Positions 1 to 8,593 are shown, counted from the first letter of the stretch. The stretch: 64,000 bases of DNA from Microbacterium ureisolvens (GCF_015278315.1 NZ_JADIJE010000008.1:62001-126000), one strand, 5' to 3'. Made by a program: numbers and translations. Notes: generated from the sequence alone by a model not told the origin.

Positions 1-703
1 TGAAGCACGCGCGCAGCTGGTGATCGGTGAAGCGCGCGAAGTCGAGGCGCTGCGCCGGGTTCACGACCGACGGTGCGGCCGCCGGCGCACCGACGTGCTC
101 CCATTCGCCGTAGCGCTGGCCCCAGAACGTGGTGCCCCACGCGGCGTTGAGGGCGTCCAGCGTGCCGTACTTCTCACGCAGCCAGTCGCGGAAGGCGCGC
201 ACGGACTGCTCGGAGTAGTCCTCGCCGACGGGCACACCGTACTCGTTGTGGACGTGCCACATGACGACGGCCGGATGCGAGCCGTAGCGCTCCGCCAGTG
301 CCGACGCGATGCGCACGATCGCCTCGCGGTAGGCGGGCGACGCATGCGAGGCCATGCCGCGCGCGCCGAAGCCCATCGTGACGCCGTCGCGCGAGACCAC
401 GCGGGCGTCGGGGTGGTTCGCGAAGAACCAGGCCGGGGGAGAGGCGGTCGGCGTGCCGAGATCGGCCGAGATGCCGTTCTCGTGCAGCAGGTCGAGGAGC
501 TCGTCGAGCCACGCGAAGTCGAAGACGCCCTCGCTGGTCTCGATGAGTGCCCACGCGAAGATGCCGACGCTGACGAGGTTGACCCCGGCCTCGCGCATGA
601 GGGCGACGTCTTCGCGCCACACCTCTCTCGGCCACTGCTCGGGGGTGTAGTCGCCGCCGTAGGCGATCCCCCTGATCTCGGGCCAGCGGTCGGGCGAGCT
701 CAT
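1..703 (-). CDS. GH42 beta-galactosidase, 5' part (runs off the window)
   Basis: The first 234 residues of a glycoside hydrolase family 42 enzyme, which removes terminal beta-galactosyl residues from oligosaccharides. The reading starts MSSPDRWPEIRGIAYGGDYT, the typical GH42 opening, and contains the WHVHNEYG stretch whose Glu is the family's acid/base catalyst. The nucleophile Glu and the trimerisation domain lie beyond the window edge. No signal peptide is visible, so a cytoplasmic enzyme acting on imported oligosaccharide is inferred. It is divergent from a LacI-type regulator, and two palindromic operators lie between the two genes, so substrate-induced derepression is likely. Confidence 0.9.
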   Translation of the reverse strand, partial: MSSPDRWPEIRGIAYGGDYTPEQWPREVWREDVALMREAGVNLVSVGIFAWALIETSEGVFDFAWLDELLDLLHENGISADLGTPTASPPAWFFANHPDARVVSRDGVTMGFGARGMASHASPAYREAIVRIASALAERYGSHPAVVMWHVHNEYGVPVGEDYSEQSVRAFRDWLREKYGTLDALNAAWGTTFWGQRYGEWEHVGAPAAAPSVVNPAQRLDFARFTDHQLRACF

Positions 704-767
704 AACACTCCATCGGGTCGGGGGCAGGTGCGATCCTGCGGGTGGGGCGGTGGCCGGCGTCGTGATG

Positions 768-785
768 ACTGTGACCGGTCACAGT
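768..785. promoter_or_regulatory. LacI-type operator 1
   Basis: Perfect 18-bp palindrome ACTGTGACCGGTCACAGT with the central CG typical of LacI-family operators. It lies about 65 bp upstream of the GH42 start, where it can block that promoter. Confidence 0.8.
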
Positions 786-836
786 TCTACCCGAGCGGAC
801 GTCGTCGGGCACGGGTCCGCTCGGAACCGTTACCCA

Positions 837-854
837 ACTGTGACCGGTCACAGC
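837..854. promoter_or_regulatory. LacI-type operator 2
   Basis: Second copy of the same site; the 16-bp core CTGTGACCGGTCACAG (838-853) is identical to the first. The two centres are 69 bp apart, and this copy lies just upstream of the regulator's own -10 box (TAGAGT, 894-899), which suggests autoregulation and possibly looping between the sites. Confidence 0.8.
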
Positions 855-907
855 CTTGGCCGTGTCGGCGCGTCGCACCGCGTCCGGCGGGAGTAGAGTC
901 GCTGGTC

Positions 908-1924
908 GTGGAGGAGACGACATCGGTGCGGCGCAAGCCCACGATCCGCGACGTGGCCGCGGCTGCCGGCGTCTCGCGCGGCACCGTGTCGCGCGTCATC
1001 AACGGGGGCCATTGGGTGTCGCCGGACGCGCGGGTGGCTGTCGAGGAGGCGATCCGGCGCACCGGGTACACGGCGAACCACGCTGCGCGCAGCCTCGCCA
1101 CCGGGCGGTCGGGCTCGCTCGCGTTCCTGCTGACCGAGCCGCAGCACCTCCTCTTCCAGGACCCGACCTTCGCGCTCCTGCTGCGCGGGGCCGCCGAGGC
1201 GCTCGCGCAGCGGTCGATGACACTGGTGCTCCTGGTCGCCGGCACGCCAGCGGAGCGCGCGAACGTCGCCCACTTCGTCAGCGCGGGCCATGTCGACGGC
1301 GTGCTGCTCATCTCATCGCACGAGGCCGATCCGCTCGTGGACGAGCTGCTCGAGGCGGGGGTCCCCACCGTGTGCTGCGGCATCCCGCTCGGTCATGAGT
1401 CCCAGGTGCCGACGGTCTCGGTCGATGAGATCGGGTCGGCCCGCGAGATGACCCGCTACCTGCGCGGACGCGGCCACCGGCGCATCGCCATGATCGCCGG
1501 CCCTCACGACACGCCGGGCGGCAAGTTCCGCCTCGTCGGCTTCGAAGAGGAGATGGGCGACGAGTTCGACCCCGCGCTCGTCGAGGAGGGCGACTACAGC
1601 CAGGAGTCGGGCGCCGTCGCGATGGCCAGGCTGCTCGAGCGCACGCGCGACATCGACGCCGTCTTCGCCGCGAGCGACCTGATGGCAGCCGGAGCCGTGG
1701 CGACCCTCCGCAAGGCGGGCCTGCGGGTGCCCGAAGACATCGCGGTGGCCGGCTTCGACGACTCCGGCCTGGCGGCCACGCACGAGCCGGCGCTGACGAC
1801 CATGCGGCAGCCGTGGGAGCGGATCAGCGACGGGATGGTGTCGCTGCTGCTCGACGTGATCGACGGTGGCCGGCCCGAGCCGCTCACCCTCCCCACGACC
1901 CTCGTCGTGCGCGACAGCGCGTGA
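908..1924 (+). CDS. LacI-family transcriptional regulator
   Basis: A 338-residue sugar-responsive repressor. The N-terminal helix-turn-helix (about residues 12-33, TIRDVAAAAGVSRGTVSRVI) and hinge (AARSLATGRSG) are classical, followed by a periplasmic-binding-protein-like sensor domain with the usual VDGVLLIS and IAVAGFDDS segments. The GTG start at 908 is preferred over the upstream in-frame sequence because TAGAGT lies 8 nt before it, as for the other leaderless genes here, and because the protein then begins just before the HTH. The divergent GH42 gene and the twin palindromes indicate a local repressor of galactoside use. The effector is unknown. Confidence 0.92.
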   Translation: MEETTSVRRKPTIRDVAAAAGVSRGTVSRVINGGHWVSPDARVAVEEAIRRTGYTANHAARSLATGRSGSLAFLLTEPQHLLFQDPTFALLLRGAAEALAQRSMTLVLLVAGTPAERANVAHFVSAGHVDGVLLISSHEADPLVDELLEAGVPTVCCGIPLGHESQVPTVSVDEIGSAREMTRYLRGRGHRRIAMIAGPHDTPGGKFRLVGFEEEMGDEFDPALVEEGDYSQESGAVAMARLLERTRDIDAVFAASDLMAAGAVATLRKAGLRVPEDIAVAGFDDSGLAATHEPALTTMRQPWERISDGMVSLLLDVIDGGRPEPLTLPTTLVVRDSA

Positions 1925-2005
1925 GCCGAGTGTTACGTCCAGCCCCTCCGAGGCGTGCGGACGGGGGCGTCCGGTCACAGCGGCGGTGGCGGCATCCGCG
2001 CTGAC

Positions 2006-2017
2006 TAGACTCGTCGG
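2006..2017 (+). promoter_or_regulatory. Leaderless -10 box of metG
   Basis: TAGACT (2006-2011) followed by 6 nt and the GTG start of metG. No ribosome-binding site is present, so transcription probably starts at or next to the start codon. Confidence 0.65.
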
Positions 2018-3598
2018 GTGACTTCCGGCCCCTCGTCCTTCTACATCACGACGCCGATCTACTATCCGAGCGACGTGCCCCACATCGGCCACGGCTACAC
2101 CACCGTGGCGGTCGACACGCTCGCGCGCTGGCACCGCCAGGCGGGCGACGACACCTGGATGCTCACGGGCACCGACGAGCACGGCCAGAAGATGATGCGC
2201 GCGGCCTCGGCGAACGGGGTCACGCCCCAGGAGTGGGTCGACAAGCTCGTCACCGAGGCGTGGTTCCCGCTGCTGGAGACGTTGGACGTCGCCAACGACG
2301 ACTTCATCCGCACGACCCAGCAGCGCCACGAGGAGCGCGTGCAGCAGTTCGTGCAGGCCATCTTCGATCGCGGCTACATCTACGCCGGCGAGTACGAGGC
2401 GCTGTACTGCGTGGGCTGCGAGGAGTTCAAGCCCGAGTCCGAGATCGTCGACGGCACGGGTGCCTTCGAGGGCCTCAAGGTCTGCGCGATCCACTCCAAG
2501 CCGCTGGAGCTCCTCCAGGAGAAGAACTACTTCTTCAAGCTCAGCGAGTTCCAGGACAAGCTGCTCGAGCTCTACTCGACCGTGCCTGACTTCGTGCGCC
2601 CCGAGTCGGCGCGCAACGAGGTCGTCTCGTTCGTCAAGAACGGCCTCAAAGACCTGTCGATCTCGCGCTCGGCGTTCGACTGGGGCATCCCGCTGCCGTG
2701 GGAGGAGTCTCACGTCATCTACGTGTGGGTCGACGCGCTCCTGAACTACGCCACCGCCATCGGCTACGGCGAGGACCCCGAGGGGTTCGCCCGCCGCTGG
2801 CCGGCGTACCACATCGTCGGCAAGGACATCCTGCGCTTCCATGCCGTCATCTGGCCCGCGATGCTGATGGCCGCCGGCCTCGAGGTGCCGCGCGGCGTCT
2901 TCGCGCACGGCTGGCTGCTCGTGGGCGGCGAGAAGATGTCGAAGTCGAAGCTCACCGGCATCGCGCCGACCGAGATCACCGACGTCTTCGGCTCGGACGC
3001 GTACCGGTTCTACTTCCTGTCGGCGATCGCGTTCGGCCAGGACGGCTCGTTCTCGTGGGAGGACCTCTCGGCCCGCTACCAGGCCGAGCTCGCCAATGGG
3101 TTCGGCAATCTCGCCTCGCGTACGACGGCGATGATCGAGCGCTACTTCGAGGGGATCGTGCCGCCCGCCGGCGCCTACACCGAGGCCGACCTGCACATCC
3201 AGAAGACGGTGGCGGATGCCGCGACCGCCGCGGACGCCGCGATCGAGCGGTTCCGCATCGATGAGGCGATCTCGTCGATCTGGACCATCGTCGATGCGCT
3301 GAACCTCTACATCACCGAGAACGAGCCGTGGGCGCTGGCCAAGGACGAGACGCAGCGCGAGCGCCTGGGCACCGTGCTGTACACGGCGGCCGAGGGACTG
3401 CGCGCCCTCGCGGTGCTGCTGTCGCCGGTGATGCCGGTCTCGACCGAGAAGCTGTGGATCGCGCTCGGCGCGGCCGAGTCGATCGGGCGGCTGCACGACC
3501 AGCCCCTCCGCGAGGCGGGCGCATGGGGTGCGCTCACGCCCGGCACCTCGGTGAACGGCCTCGCGCCGCTGTTCCCGCGCGTCGAGCAGTCGGTCTGA
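2018..3598 (+). CDS. metG: Methionyl-tRNA synthetase
   Basis: Charges tRNA-Met with methionine, for initiation and elongation, in the cytoplasm. The 526-residue class I synthetase shows HIGH (PHIGHGY, residues 21-27), the KMSKS loop (GGEKMSKSK, about 303-311) and, in the connective domain, a zinc knuckle CVGC followed by CAIH; a second CxxC pair is not obvious. The C-terminal dimerisation domain found in longer MetRS proteins is absent. The GTG start at 2018 fits the leaderless -10 box. It is followed by tatD, as in many actinobacteria. Confidence 0.97.
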   Translation: MTSGPSSFYITTPIYYPSDVPHIGHGYTTVAVDTLARWHRQAGDDTWMLTGTDEHGQKMMRAASANGVTPQEWVDKLVTEAWFPLLETLDVANDDFIRTTQQRHEERVQQFVQAIFDRGYIYAGEYEALYCVGCEEFKPESEIVDGTGAFEGLKVCAIHSKPLELLQEKNYFFKLSEFQDKLLELYSTVPDFVRPESARNEVVSFVKNGLKDLSISRSAFDWGIPLPWEESHVIYVWVDALLNYATAIGYGEDPEGFARRWPAYHIVGKDILRFHAVIWPAMLMAAGLEVPRGVFAHGWLLVGGEKMSKSKLTGIAPTEITDVFGSDAYRFYFLSAIAFGQDGSFSWEDLSARYQAELANGFGNLASRTTAMIERYFEGIVPPAGAYTEADLHIQKTVADAATAADAAIERFRIDEAISSIWTIVDALNLYITENEPWALAKDETQRERLGTVLYTAAEGLRALAVLLSPVMPVSTEKLWIALGAAESIGRLHDQPLREAGAWGALTPGTSVNGLAPLFPRVEQSV

Positions 3599-3680
3599 TC
3601 AGCGCGTCACCGGAGCTTCCGTGTCCCGTTCTCCCGCCTCCATGTCCCAGTTTCCGCGGCTCCGCGACCCCTTTTCGGGC

Positions 3681-3722
3681 CGAAAGTGGGACACGCATGA
3701 GCGAAAGCGGGACACGCATGAG
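3681..3722 (+). repeat. 21-bp tandem duplication carrying the tatD start codon
   Basis: Two head-to-tail 21-bp units (3681-3701 and 3702-3722) differ at one position; each contains GGGACACGCATGAG. Each holds an ATG in the tatD frame, so the start codon is duplicated seven codons apart. Related words in opposite orientation (GTGTCCC at 3621, CATGTCCC at 3641) lie upstream. Confidence 0.8.
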
Positions 3723-4629
3723 TGAGCCGAGAGTGCCGTACCCCGATGCGACCGCCGACCCGTCGCAGTACGTGCGCACGCGCGAGAAGGGCTCGCGCGA
3801 CGTCTCATACCCCGACGCGCCCGAGCCCCTGGCGGTGCCGGTGTACGACAACCATGCCCACCTCGAGATCGAGGACGGCGTCGGCCTGTCGCTCGACGAT
3901 CAGCTCGAGCGCGCGGGCGAGGTCGGCGTGGTCGGCGTCGTGCAGGCAGGTGGCGACATCGAGTCGAGCCGGTGGTCGGCGTGGGCCGCGGCATCCCATC
4001 CCCGCATCCTCGCGGCGGTCGCCATCCACCCGAACGAGGCGCCCGCGTACGCCGAGGCGGGCAGGCTCGACGAGGCGATCGGCGTGATCGACGAGCTCGC
4101 CGCGCAGCCGCGGGTGCGCGCGATCGGCGAGACGGGCCTGGACTTCTTCCGCACCGACGACGGCGGGCGGCCGGCGCAGTTCGAGAGCTTCGAGGCGCAC
4201 ATCGCCCTGGCCAAGAAGCACGGCGTCGCGATGCAGATCCACGACCGCGACGCGCACGAGGCGGTGCTCCAGACGCTCGAGCGCGTCGGCGCGCCGGATC
4301 GCACCGTGTTCCACTGCTTCTCGGGCGACGCCGACATGGCCCGCATCGCGGGCGAGCGCGGCTACTGGTTGTCGTTCGCCGGCAACATCACGTTCAAGAA
4401 CGCGCAGAACCTTCGCGATGCGCTCGCGGTGATCCCGCGCGAGCGGATCCTGGTCGAGACGGATGCCCCGTTCCTGACACCGACGCCGCACCGCGGCCGG
4501 CCGAACGCGCCGTACCTGATCCCGGTGACGGTGCGGTTCATGGCCGCCGAGCTCGGCGTCGACGTCGACGAGCTGTCGGCGCAGATCGCGGCGAACACGC
4601 TCGAGGTATACGGCTCCTTCGAGGACTGA
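3697..4629 (+). CDS. tatD: TatD-family metal-dependent hydrolase
   Basis: A TIM-barrel amidohydrolase-fold protein; characterised TatD proteins are Mg-dependent 3'-5' exonucleases. Visible metal and active-site elements are DNHAHLE near the N-terminus, GETGLDFF, the HDRDAH and VFHCFSG histidines, and ETDAPFLTP near the C-terminus. ATG 3697 and ATG 3718 are both in frame and both lie in a duplicated 21-bp unit, so the start is ambiguous by seven codons. The N-terminal 40 residues, rich in Pro, Asp and Arg, are longer than usual. It sits between metG and rsmA, the usual actinobacterial setting. The following NUDIX gene starts 18 nt after its stop. Confidence 0.92.
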   Translation: MSESGTRMSEPRVPYPDATADPSQYVRTREKGSRDVSYPDAPEPLAVPVYDNHAHLEIEDGVGLSLDDQLERAGEVGVVGVVQAGGDIESSRWSAWAAASHPRILAAVAIHPNEAPAYAEAGRLDEAIGVIDELAAQPRVRAIGETGLDFFRTDDGGRPAQFESFEAHIALAKKHGVAMQIHDRDAHEAVLQTLERVGAPDRTVFHCFSGDADMARIAGERGYWLSFAGNITFKNAQNLRDALAVIPRERILVETDAPFLTPTPHRGRPNAPYLIPVTVRFMAAELGVDVDELSAQIAANTLEVYGSFED

Positions 4630-4647
4630 GCAGGCGCGGAGGCGGCG

Positions 4648-5160
4648 GTGGACGACGAGCTGTGGGACCTGACGGATGCCGCCGGCACCTCCCTCGGGCG
4701 CACCCATCGCCGGGGCGACCCGGACTTCCCCGCCGGCCTGTTCCACATCGTGGCGTCCGTGTGCGTCGTGCGCGAGGACGGCCTGGTACTCATGACGCGG
4801 CGCGCGGAGGCGAAGGACTGGGGGCTCACCTGGGAGTTCCCGGCCGGGAGCGCCCTGACCGGCGAGACGAGCGCGCAGGCGGCGGTGCGCGAGCTGCGCG
4901 AGGAGACGGGCGTGCAGGTGGGGACGTCGCAGCTGAAGCTCGTCGGGCGCCTCACCGAGCGCACGGCGCTGTTCGACGTCTATGTCGTCCACGTCCCCGG
5001 GGATCCCGTGCTGGCGCTCGACCCCGCCGAGGTGTGCGAGAGCGCGTGGGTGCCTCTCGCCGAGGCTCTGCGTCGCGGCGCGGACGGCGAGATGGCCGGC
5101 CCCTGGACCCCGCGGCTCGAGGCGCTCGGCGCCCTGCTGACCGAGCTCGTGAGCCGGTAG
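4648..5160 (+). CDS. NUDIX hydrolase
   Basis: A 170-residue hydrolase of a nucleoside diphosphate linked to another moiety. The full Nudix box GX5EX7REUXEEXGU is present (ending in AAVRELREETGV, about residues 76-87). The AEAKDWGLTWEFPAGS lead-in resembles IDI/MutT-like NUDIX proteins, and the actual substrate cannot be read from the sequence. The GTG start at 4648 follows a GGAGG-like site, and the gene is probably cotranscribed with tatD. Confidence 0.85.
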   Translation: MDDELWDLTDAAGTSLGRTHRRGDPDFPAGLFHIVASVCVVREDGLVLMTRRAEAKDWGLTWEFPAGSALTGETSAQAAVRELREETGVQVGTSQLKLVGRLTERTALFDVYVVHVPGDPVLALDPAEVCESAWVPLAEALRRGADGEMAGPWTPRLEALGALLTELVSR

Positions 5161-5170
5161 TCGGCACGCC

Positions 5171-5809
5171 TCACGCCCGCCCGGTGCCGGTGCGTCCTTC
5201 CGGCACCGCCAGTGCGTCGGGGATCGCGGTACGGACGAGCGTGACGAGGGTGCCGCGCAGCAGAGCCTCGAGCTGGGCCCGCGTGATGTCGTCGACGATC
5301 AGCCACCTGCGGGTCAGGGACGTGGCGTAGGCGGAGTACCCGTGGAGCGCGGACCGGACGACGGGGTGGTCGCGCACATCGTGGAGCCCGACGATCTCGC
5401 AGATCTGGTCGGCCATCGCGTCGATGTACTCGTCGACGATGCGCGCGAGGTCGTCCTCGAGCGTCGAGCCGAGGTAACGGGATGCCGTCAGCCACGTCTC
5501 CCGCCCCCGTGCGGCCATGCCGACCCAGCCCGTGACGCCGATCGCGATCCGCTCCTCGAGCGACGCGGTCTCGGGGAAGGACGGCCCATCGAAGCGGGGC
5601 TCGCCGAGAAGTCGCGCCAGGACGGCGACGTGGAGCTGTCGTCGCGTGGGGAAATAGTGGCTGAGGAGCCCCCGGCTGACTCCGCACGCGGCGGCCAGCT
5701 CGCTCGCCGTCACGTGCTCGTACGGCCGCGTCGCGAAGACGGTGCTCGCGGCCGCGACGATCGCCTCGCGCCGTTCGTCGGGCGGCAGACGGCGACGCGG
5801 GGAGTCCAT
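5171..5809 (-). CDS. TetR-family repressor, probable regulator of the rubber oxygenase
   Basis: A 212-residue one-component repressor. The N-terminal HTH (ERREAIVAAASTVFATRPYE followed by VTASELAAACGVSRGLLSHYF) is typical of TetR proteins; the C-terminal ligand domain is helical and unassigned. ATG 5809 is chosen because the HTH then starts at the normal position. The gene is divergent from the Lcp-type oxygenase. A perfect 16-bp palindrome lies immediately downstream of the oxygenase -10 box. TetR regulators next to lcp genes (LcpR) are known in other actinobacteria, so this role is inferred with fair confidence. Confidence 0.88.
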   Translation of the reverse strand: MDSPRRRLPPDERREAIVAAASTVFATRPYEHVTASELAAACGVSRGLLSHYFPTRRQLHVAVLARLLGEPRFDGPSFPETASLEERIAIGVTGWVGMAARGRETWLTASRYLGSTLEDDLARIVDEYIDAMADQICEIVGLHDVRDHPVVRSALHGYSAYATSLTRRWLIVDDITRAQLEALLRGTLVTLVRTAIPDALAVPEGRTGTGRA

Positions 5810-5875
5810 GGAGCCATCCTGCCTCAGTCCGTGCGCGGCTCCGGCGAGTGCCCGCAGCATGGTTGCGATTGCTTG

Positions 5876-5904
5876 TTGTCACCCTGGCAATAAGCCTCTA
5901 CCAT
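5876..5904 (+). promoter_or_regulatory. Promoter of the lcp-like gene
   Basis: TTGTCA (5876-5881), a 17-bp spacer, then TACCAT (5899-5904). The predicted transcription start is near 5911, inside the palindromic operator. The oxygenase gene has a Shine-Dalgarno sequence (AAGGAG, 5954-5959), so this mRNA carries a leader. Confidence 0.6.
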
Positions 5905-5909
5905 CCGAA

Positions 5910-5925
5910 GTGAATCGCGATTCAC
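5910..5925. promoter_or_regulatory. TetR-type operator over the lcp transcription start
   Basis: Perfect 16-bp palindrome GTGAATCGCGATTCAC, beginning 6 bp after the -10 hexamer. Its size and position suit a TetR dimer blocking transcription. Confidence 0.75.
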
Positions 5926-5965
5926 AAGCGCGACCCCCCATGGAACACGGACGAAGGAGTTCGAT

Positions 5966-7189
5966 ATGGCAGACATCAGCAGACGGAAGCTCCTGCTCGC
6001 CGGCGGTGCGATCGGGGCCATGGGTGCCCTGAACGTCGTCTCGCCCGTCCACGCCTGGACATGGAACTCACTCGGCTCCATCGCCGCGACGGATTCCGTG
6101 CGTGATCCCCGTTTCGTCTGGGACGACCAGGTTGATCCGGTCATCGCCTCGCTGCTCGACCGGGGCGGCGTCCCTGCCGTCAACGCCACGCTCAAGCCCT
6201 GGGTGTACAACGGACAGCGCGTCCCCTCTGGCCTGCCCGCCGACGTCCAGGGCATCGTCGACATGGCGCGCACGCTGCCGTCGTGGGCCGACCTGCGCAA
6301 ACTCGACATCGCCTACCGGTTCGCCACCAAGCGCGGACTTTATCTCGGTGTGCTGTACGGAATGAACAGCGGCATGATGAGCGCCGCGATCCCGCGTGAG
6401 GCACGGGCCGTCTACTGGTCGAAGGGCGGCGCCGACATCCGCGATCGCATCGCCAAGACGGCGAAGCTCGGCTACGACATCGGCGCGTACCACGCGTACC
6501 GCCCCGACGGGAAGATGATCGTCACCTGCGTGAAGACGCGCCTCACCCACTCGGCCGTGCGCCACCTGCTCCCGCAGTCATCGCATTGGAGGGCGTCGGC
6601 AGACGAGCAGATCCCCATCAGCCAGTACGACATCCTCGTGACGTGGCACAGCCTGGCGTCGTCGGTGATGCAGAAGCTCGACGAATGGGGAGTGCGCATC
6701 CCCTCCGACGAGCGCGACGCCTATCTGCACCTGTGGCAGGTGACCGCGTCGATGCTCGGCGTCGACGACGAGTACATCCCCGTCAGCTGGGAGCAGGCGG
6801 AGCAGCAGCGCCAGCAGGTGCTCGTCCCCCTTCTCGCCCGCACCGATGAGGGCGTGAAGCTCGCCGACATGCTGGTGAACCTCGGCGAGTACATCGACTT
6901 CACGCTCGTCACCCAGCCGATCTTCGAAGCCGTCACGCGCTACATGCTCGGCGACACGGTCACCGACATGCTCGAGCTCACCCGGCGTCCGATCCTCGAG
7001 AAGACGGTCGAGGAGGCGTGGCCGATCTTCGTCAGGATCCGCGAGGCCGGCCTGCCGATCCCGCTGGCACCCACGATCTACTCGGCGTTCGAGGAGCTCA
7101 TCCGTCTGTTCGCGCTGTTCTATCTGAACCCGTTCCAGCAGATCAACATCGACATCCCCACCGGGAACAATCCCGATTACGAGCACTGA
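5966..7189 (+). CDS. lcp: Latex clearing protein-type rubber oxygenase (Lcp, DUF2236), Tat-exported
   Basis: A 407-residue secreted b-type heme dioxygenase of the family that cleaves poly(cis-1,4-isoprene) into aldehyde/ketone oligomers. A twin-arginine signal (SRRKLLLAGGAIGAMG) ends near HAWTW. Residues 161-165 read RIAKT and 191-195 read TRLTH. With an offset of three these match Arg164, Lys167 and Thr168 and the heme-ligand His198 of Lcp from Streptomyces K30, which is also 407 residues long (from memory). ATG 5966 follows AAGGAG. It is divergent from a TetR repressor with an operator on its promoter. The substrate could be another polyisoprenoid. Confidence 0.85.
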   Translation: MADISRRKLLLAGGAIGAMGALNVVSPVHAWTWNSLGSIAATDSVRDPRFVWDDQVDPVIASLLDRGGVPAVNATLKPWVYNGQRVPSGLPADVQGIVDMARTLPSWADLRKLDIAYRFATKRGLYLGVLYGMNSGMMSAAIPREARAVYWSKGGADIRDRIAKTAKLGYDIGAYHAYRPDGKMIVTCVKTRLTHSAVRHLLPQSSHWRASADEQIPISQYDILVTWHSLASSVMQKLDEWGVRIPSDERDAYLHLWQVTASMLGVDDEYIPVSWEQAEQQRQQVLVPLLARTDEGVKLADMLVNLGEYIDFTLVTQPIFEAVTRYMLGDTVTDMLELTRRPILEKTVEEAWPIFVRIREAGLPIPLAPTIYSAFEELIRLFALFYLNPFQQINIDIPTGNNPDYEH

Positions 7190-7221
7190 GCGACGTCGGG
7201 CCGGTGCTGCCGAGCCCGTGC

Positions 7222-8526
7222 TCAGTCGCGCAGCGGAAGGCCGCCGGCGCCGGGCTCCTCCTCGCCGGAGACCTCGTCGGCGTCCGCTGCGTCGAGCACG
7301 GGCTTGGCAGCGGCGATGTGCGAGATCGAGCGCCACACCAGGGCGAGGGTCACCGCCGAGCCGGCGAACGCGAACCACCAGGGGGCGGTGAGCCCGAACA
7401 GCTGCGCGAGCAGCCCGCCGATGAACTGCCCGATCACCAGCCCGCCGAAGACGCCGACCATGTTGACCGACGCGATGCGGCCCTGGAGCTCCATCGGGAC
7501 GAGGCGCTGACGCACGGTCGTCGAGATCGTGCCCCACACGAACGCATACAGGCCGAAGCCGAACATGATGACGAAAGCCACCGCGGGCGACGTCGTGAGG
7601 GCGAAGCACAGGTGCATGAGCACCTCGAGCGACAGGCACACGCGCATCAGCGTCGAGAACGAGACGTGCCGCTCGAGCCAGCCGAAGCTGAAGACCGCGA
7701 TGATGCCGCCGATCGCCGACGCGGTCGTGAGCGCCCCGTAGCCGACGGGCCCCATGCCGAGATGCTCGGTGGCGTAGAGGACGAGCACGCCCCACGGCGC
7801 GGCCCACGTCACGTTGAAGACCAGGATGATGATGACGAGGGTGCGCACGGGCGCGTTGTGGCGCAGCCATCGCAGGCCCTCGCGGATCGCGTGCGCCTTC
7901 GTGCCGCGCTCTGACTCGGGATGCTGCGGAACGGGTGTCCGCGCGATGCGCGAGATGAGCAGCACCGCGAGCGACACGCACAGCACCTGCAGCACGAACG
8001 GCCAGAACCAGCCGACCGCGAACAGGAAGGCGCCCAGCGGGGGCCCGGCCAGCTGGTTCGCGACGAGGTAGCCGGCCTGCATGCGCGCGTTGCCGATTCC
8101 GAGATCGGCGGGCTTGACCAGCATCGGGAGCAGGGTGCTGCCCGCCGAGTCGGCGAAGACCTCCGCCGTGCCGTACAGGAACGCCGTCGCCAGCACGAGC
8201 CACACGGTCGCCTGCCCGGTGACCAGGAACGCCACGAGGATCAGCACGATCACCGCACGCAGCCCGTTGGCGAGCATCACCAGCCGGCGTCGGTCGTGGT
8301 GGTCGGCGACCGCACCCGCCAGCAGGCCGAACAGCAGCCACGGCAGGAACTGCATCATGGCGCCGGCGGCGACGAGGATCGGCGAGGAGGTGAGCGACGC
8401 GATCAGCAGCGGCGCGGCGGCCAGCGCGATGCCGTCGCCGAGGTTGCTCGTCCACGACGACGCGAGCAGCCACCGGAAATCGGTGCCCAGGCGGCGTGGT
8501 GCGATCAGGTCGCCGAGCGAAGGCAT
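7222..8526 (-). CDS. MFS transporter, EntS/MFS_3-like exporter
   Basis: A 434-residue major facilitator protein with about 12 hydrophobic segments. The opening (FRWLLASSWTSNLGDGIALAAAPLLIASL) and the GLLAGAVADHHDRRRLVM loop (the family's GxxxDRxxRR motif between TM2 and TM3) place it with the MFS_3/EntS-like drug and siderophore exporters. The C-terminus is acidic and cytoplasmic. No siderophore or antibiotic genes lie nearby, so the substrate is unknown. The sugar porter upstream on the same strand ends 67 nt before this start, so cotranscription is possible. Confidence 0.85.
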   Translation of the reverse strand: MPSLGDLIAPRRLGTDFRWLLASSWTSNLGDGIALAAAPLLIASLTSSPILVAAGAMMQFLPWLLFGLLAGAVADHHDRRRLVMLANGLRAVIVLILVAFLVTGQATVWLVLATAFLYGTAEVFADSAGSTLLPMLVKPADLGIGNARMQAGYLVANQLAGPPLGAFLFAVGWFWPFVLQVLCVSLAVLLISRIARTPVPQHPESERGTKAHAIREGLRWLRHNAPVRTLVIIILVFNVTWAAPWGVLVLYATEHLGMGPVGYGALTTASAIGGIIAVFSFGWLERHVSFSTLMRVCLSLEVLMHLCFALTTSPAVAFVIMFGFGLYAFVWGTISTTVRQRLVPMELQGRIASVNMVGVFGGLVIGQFIGGLLAQLFGLTAPWWFAFAGSAVTLALVWRSISHIAAAKPVLDAADADEVSGEEEPGAGGLPLRD

Positions 8527-8593
8527 CCCGCCATCCTAGAGGCGGCAGCGGGGCCGCCATGACGGACGACGGATGCCGCGCCCGCAGCGCCCG

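Noticed and set aside
1313-3496. A 727-codon open frame antisense to metG and the LacI gene
   Set aside because: Its composition (Arg, Leu, Val, His-rich without domains) is typical of the complementary frame of GC-rich genes, and both genes on the other strand have full family motifs.
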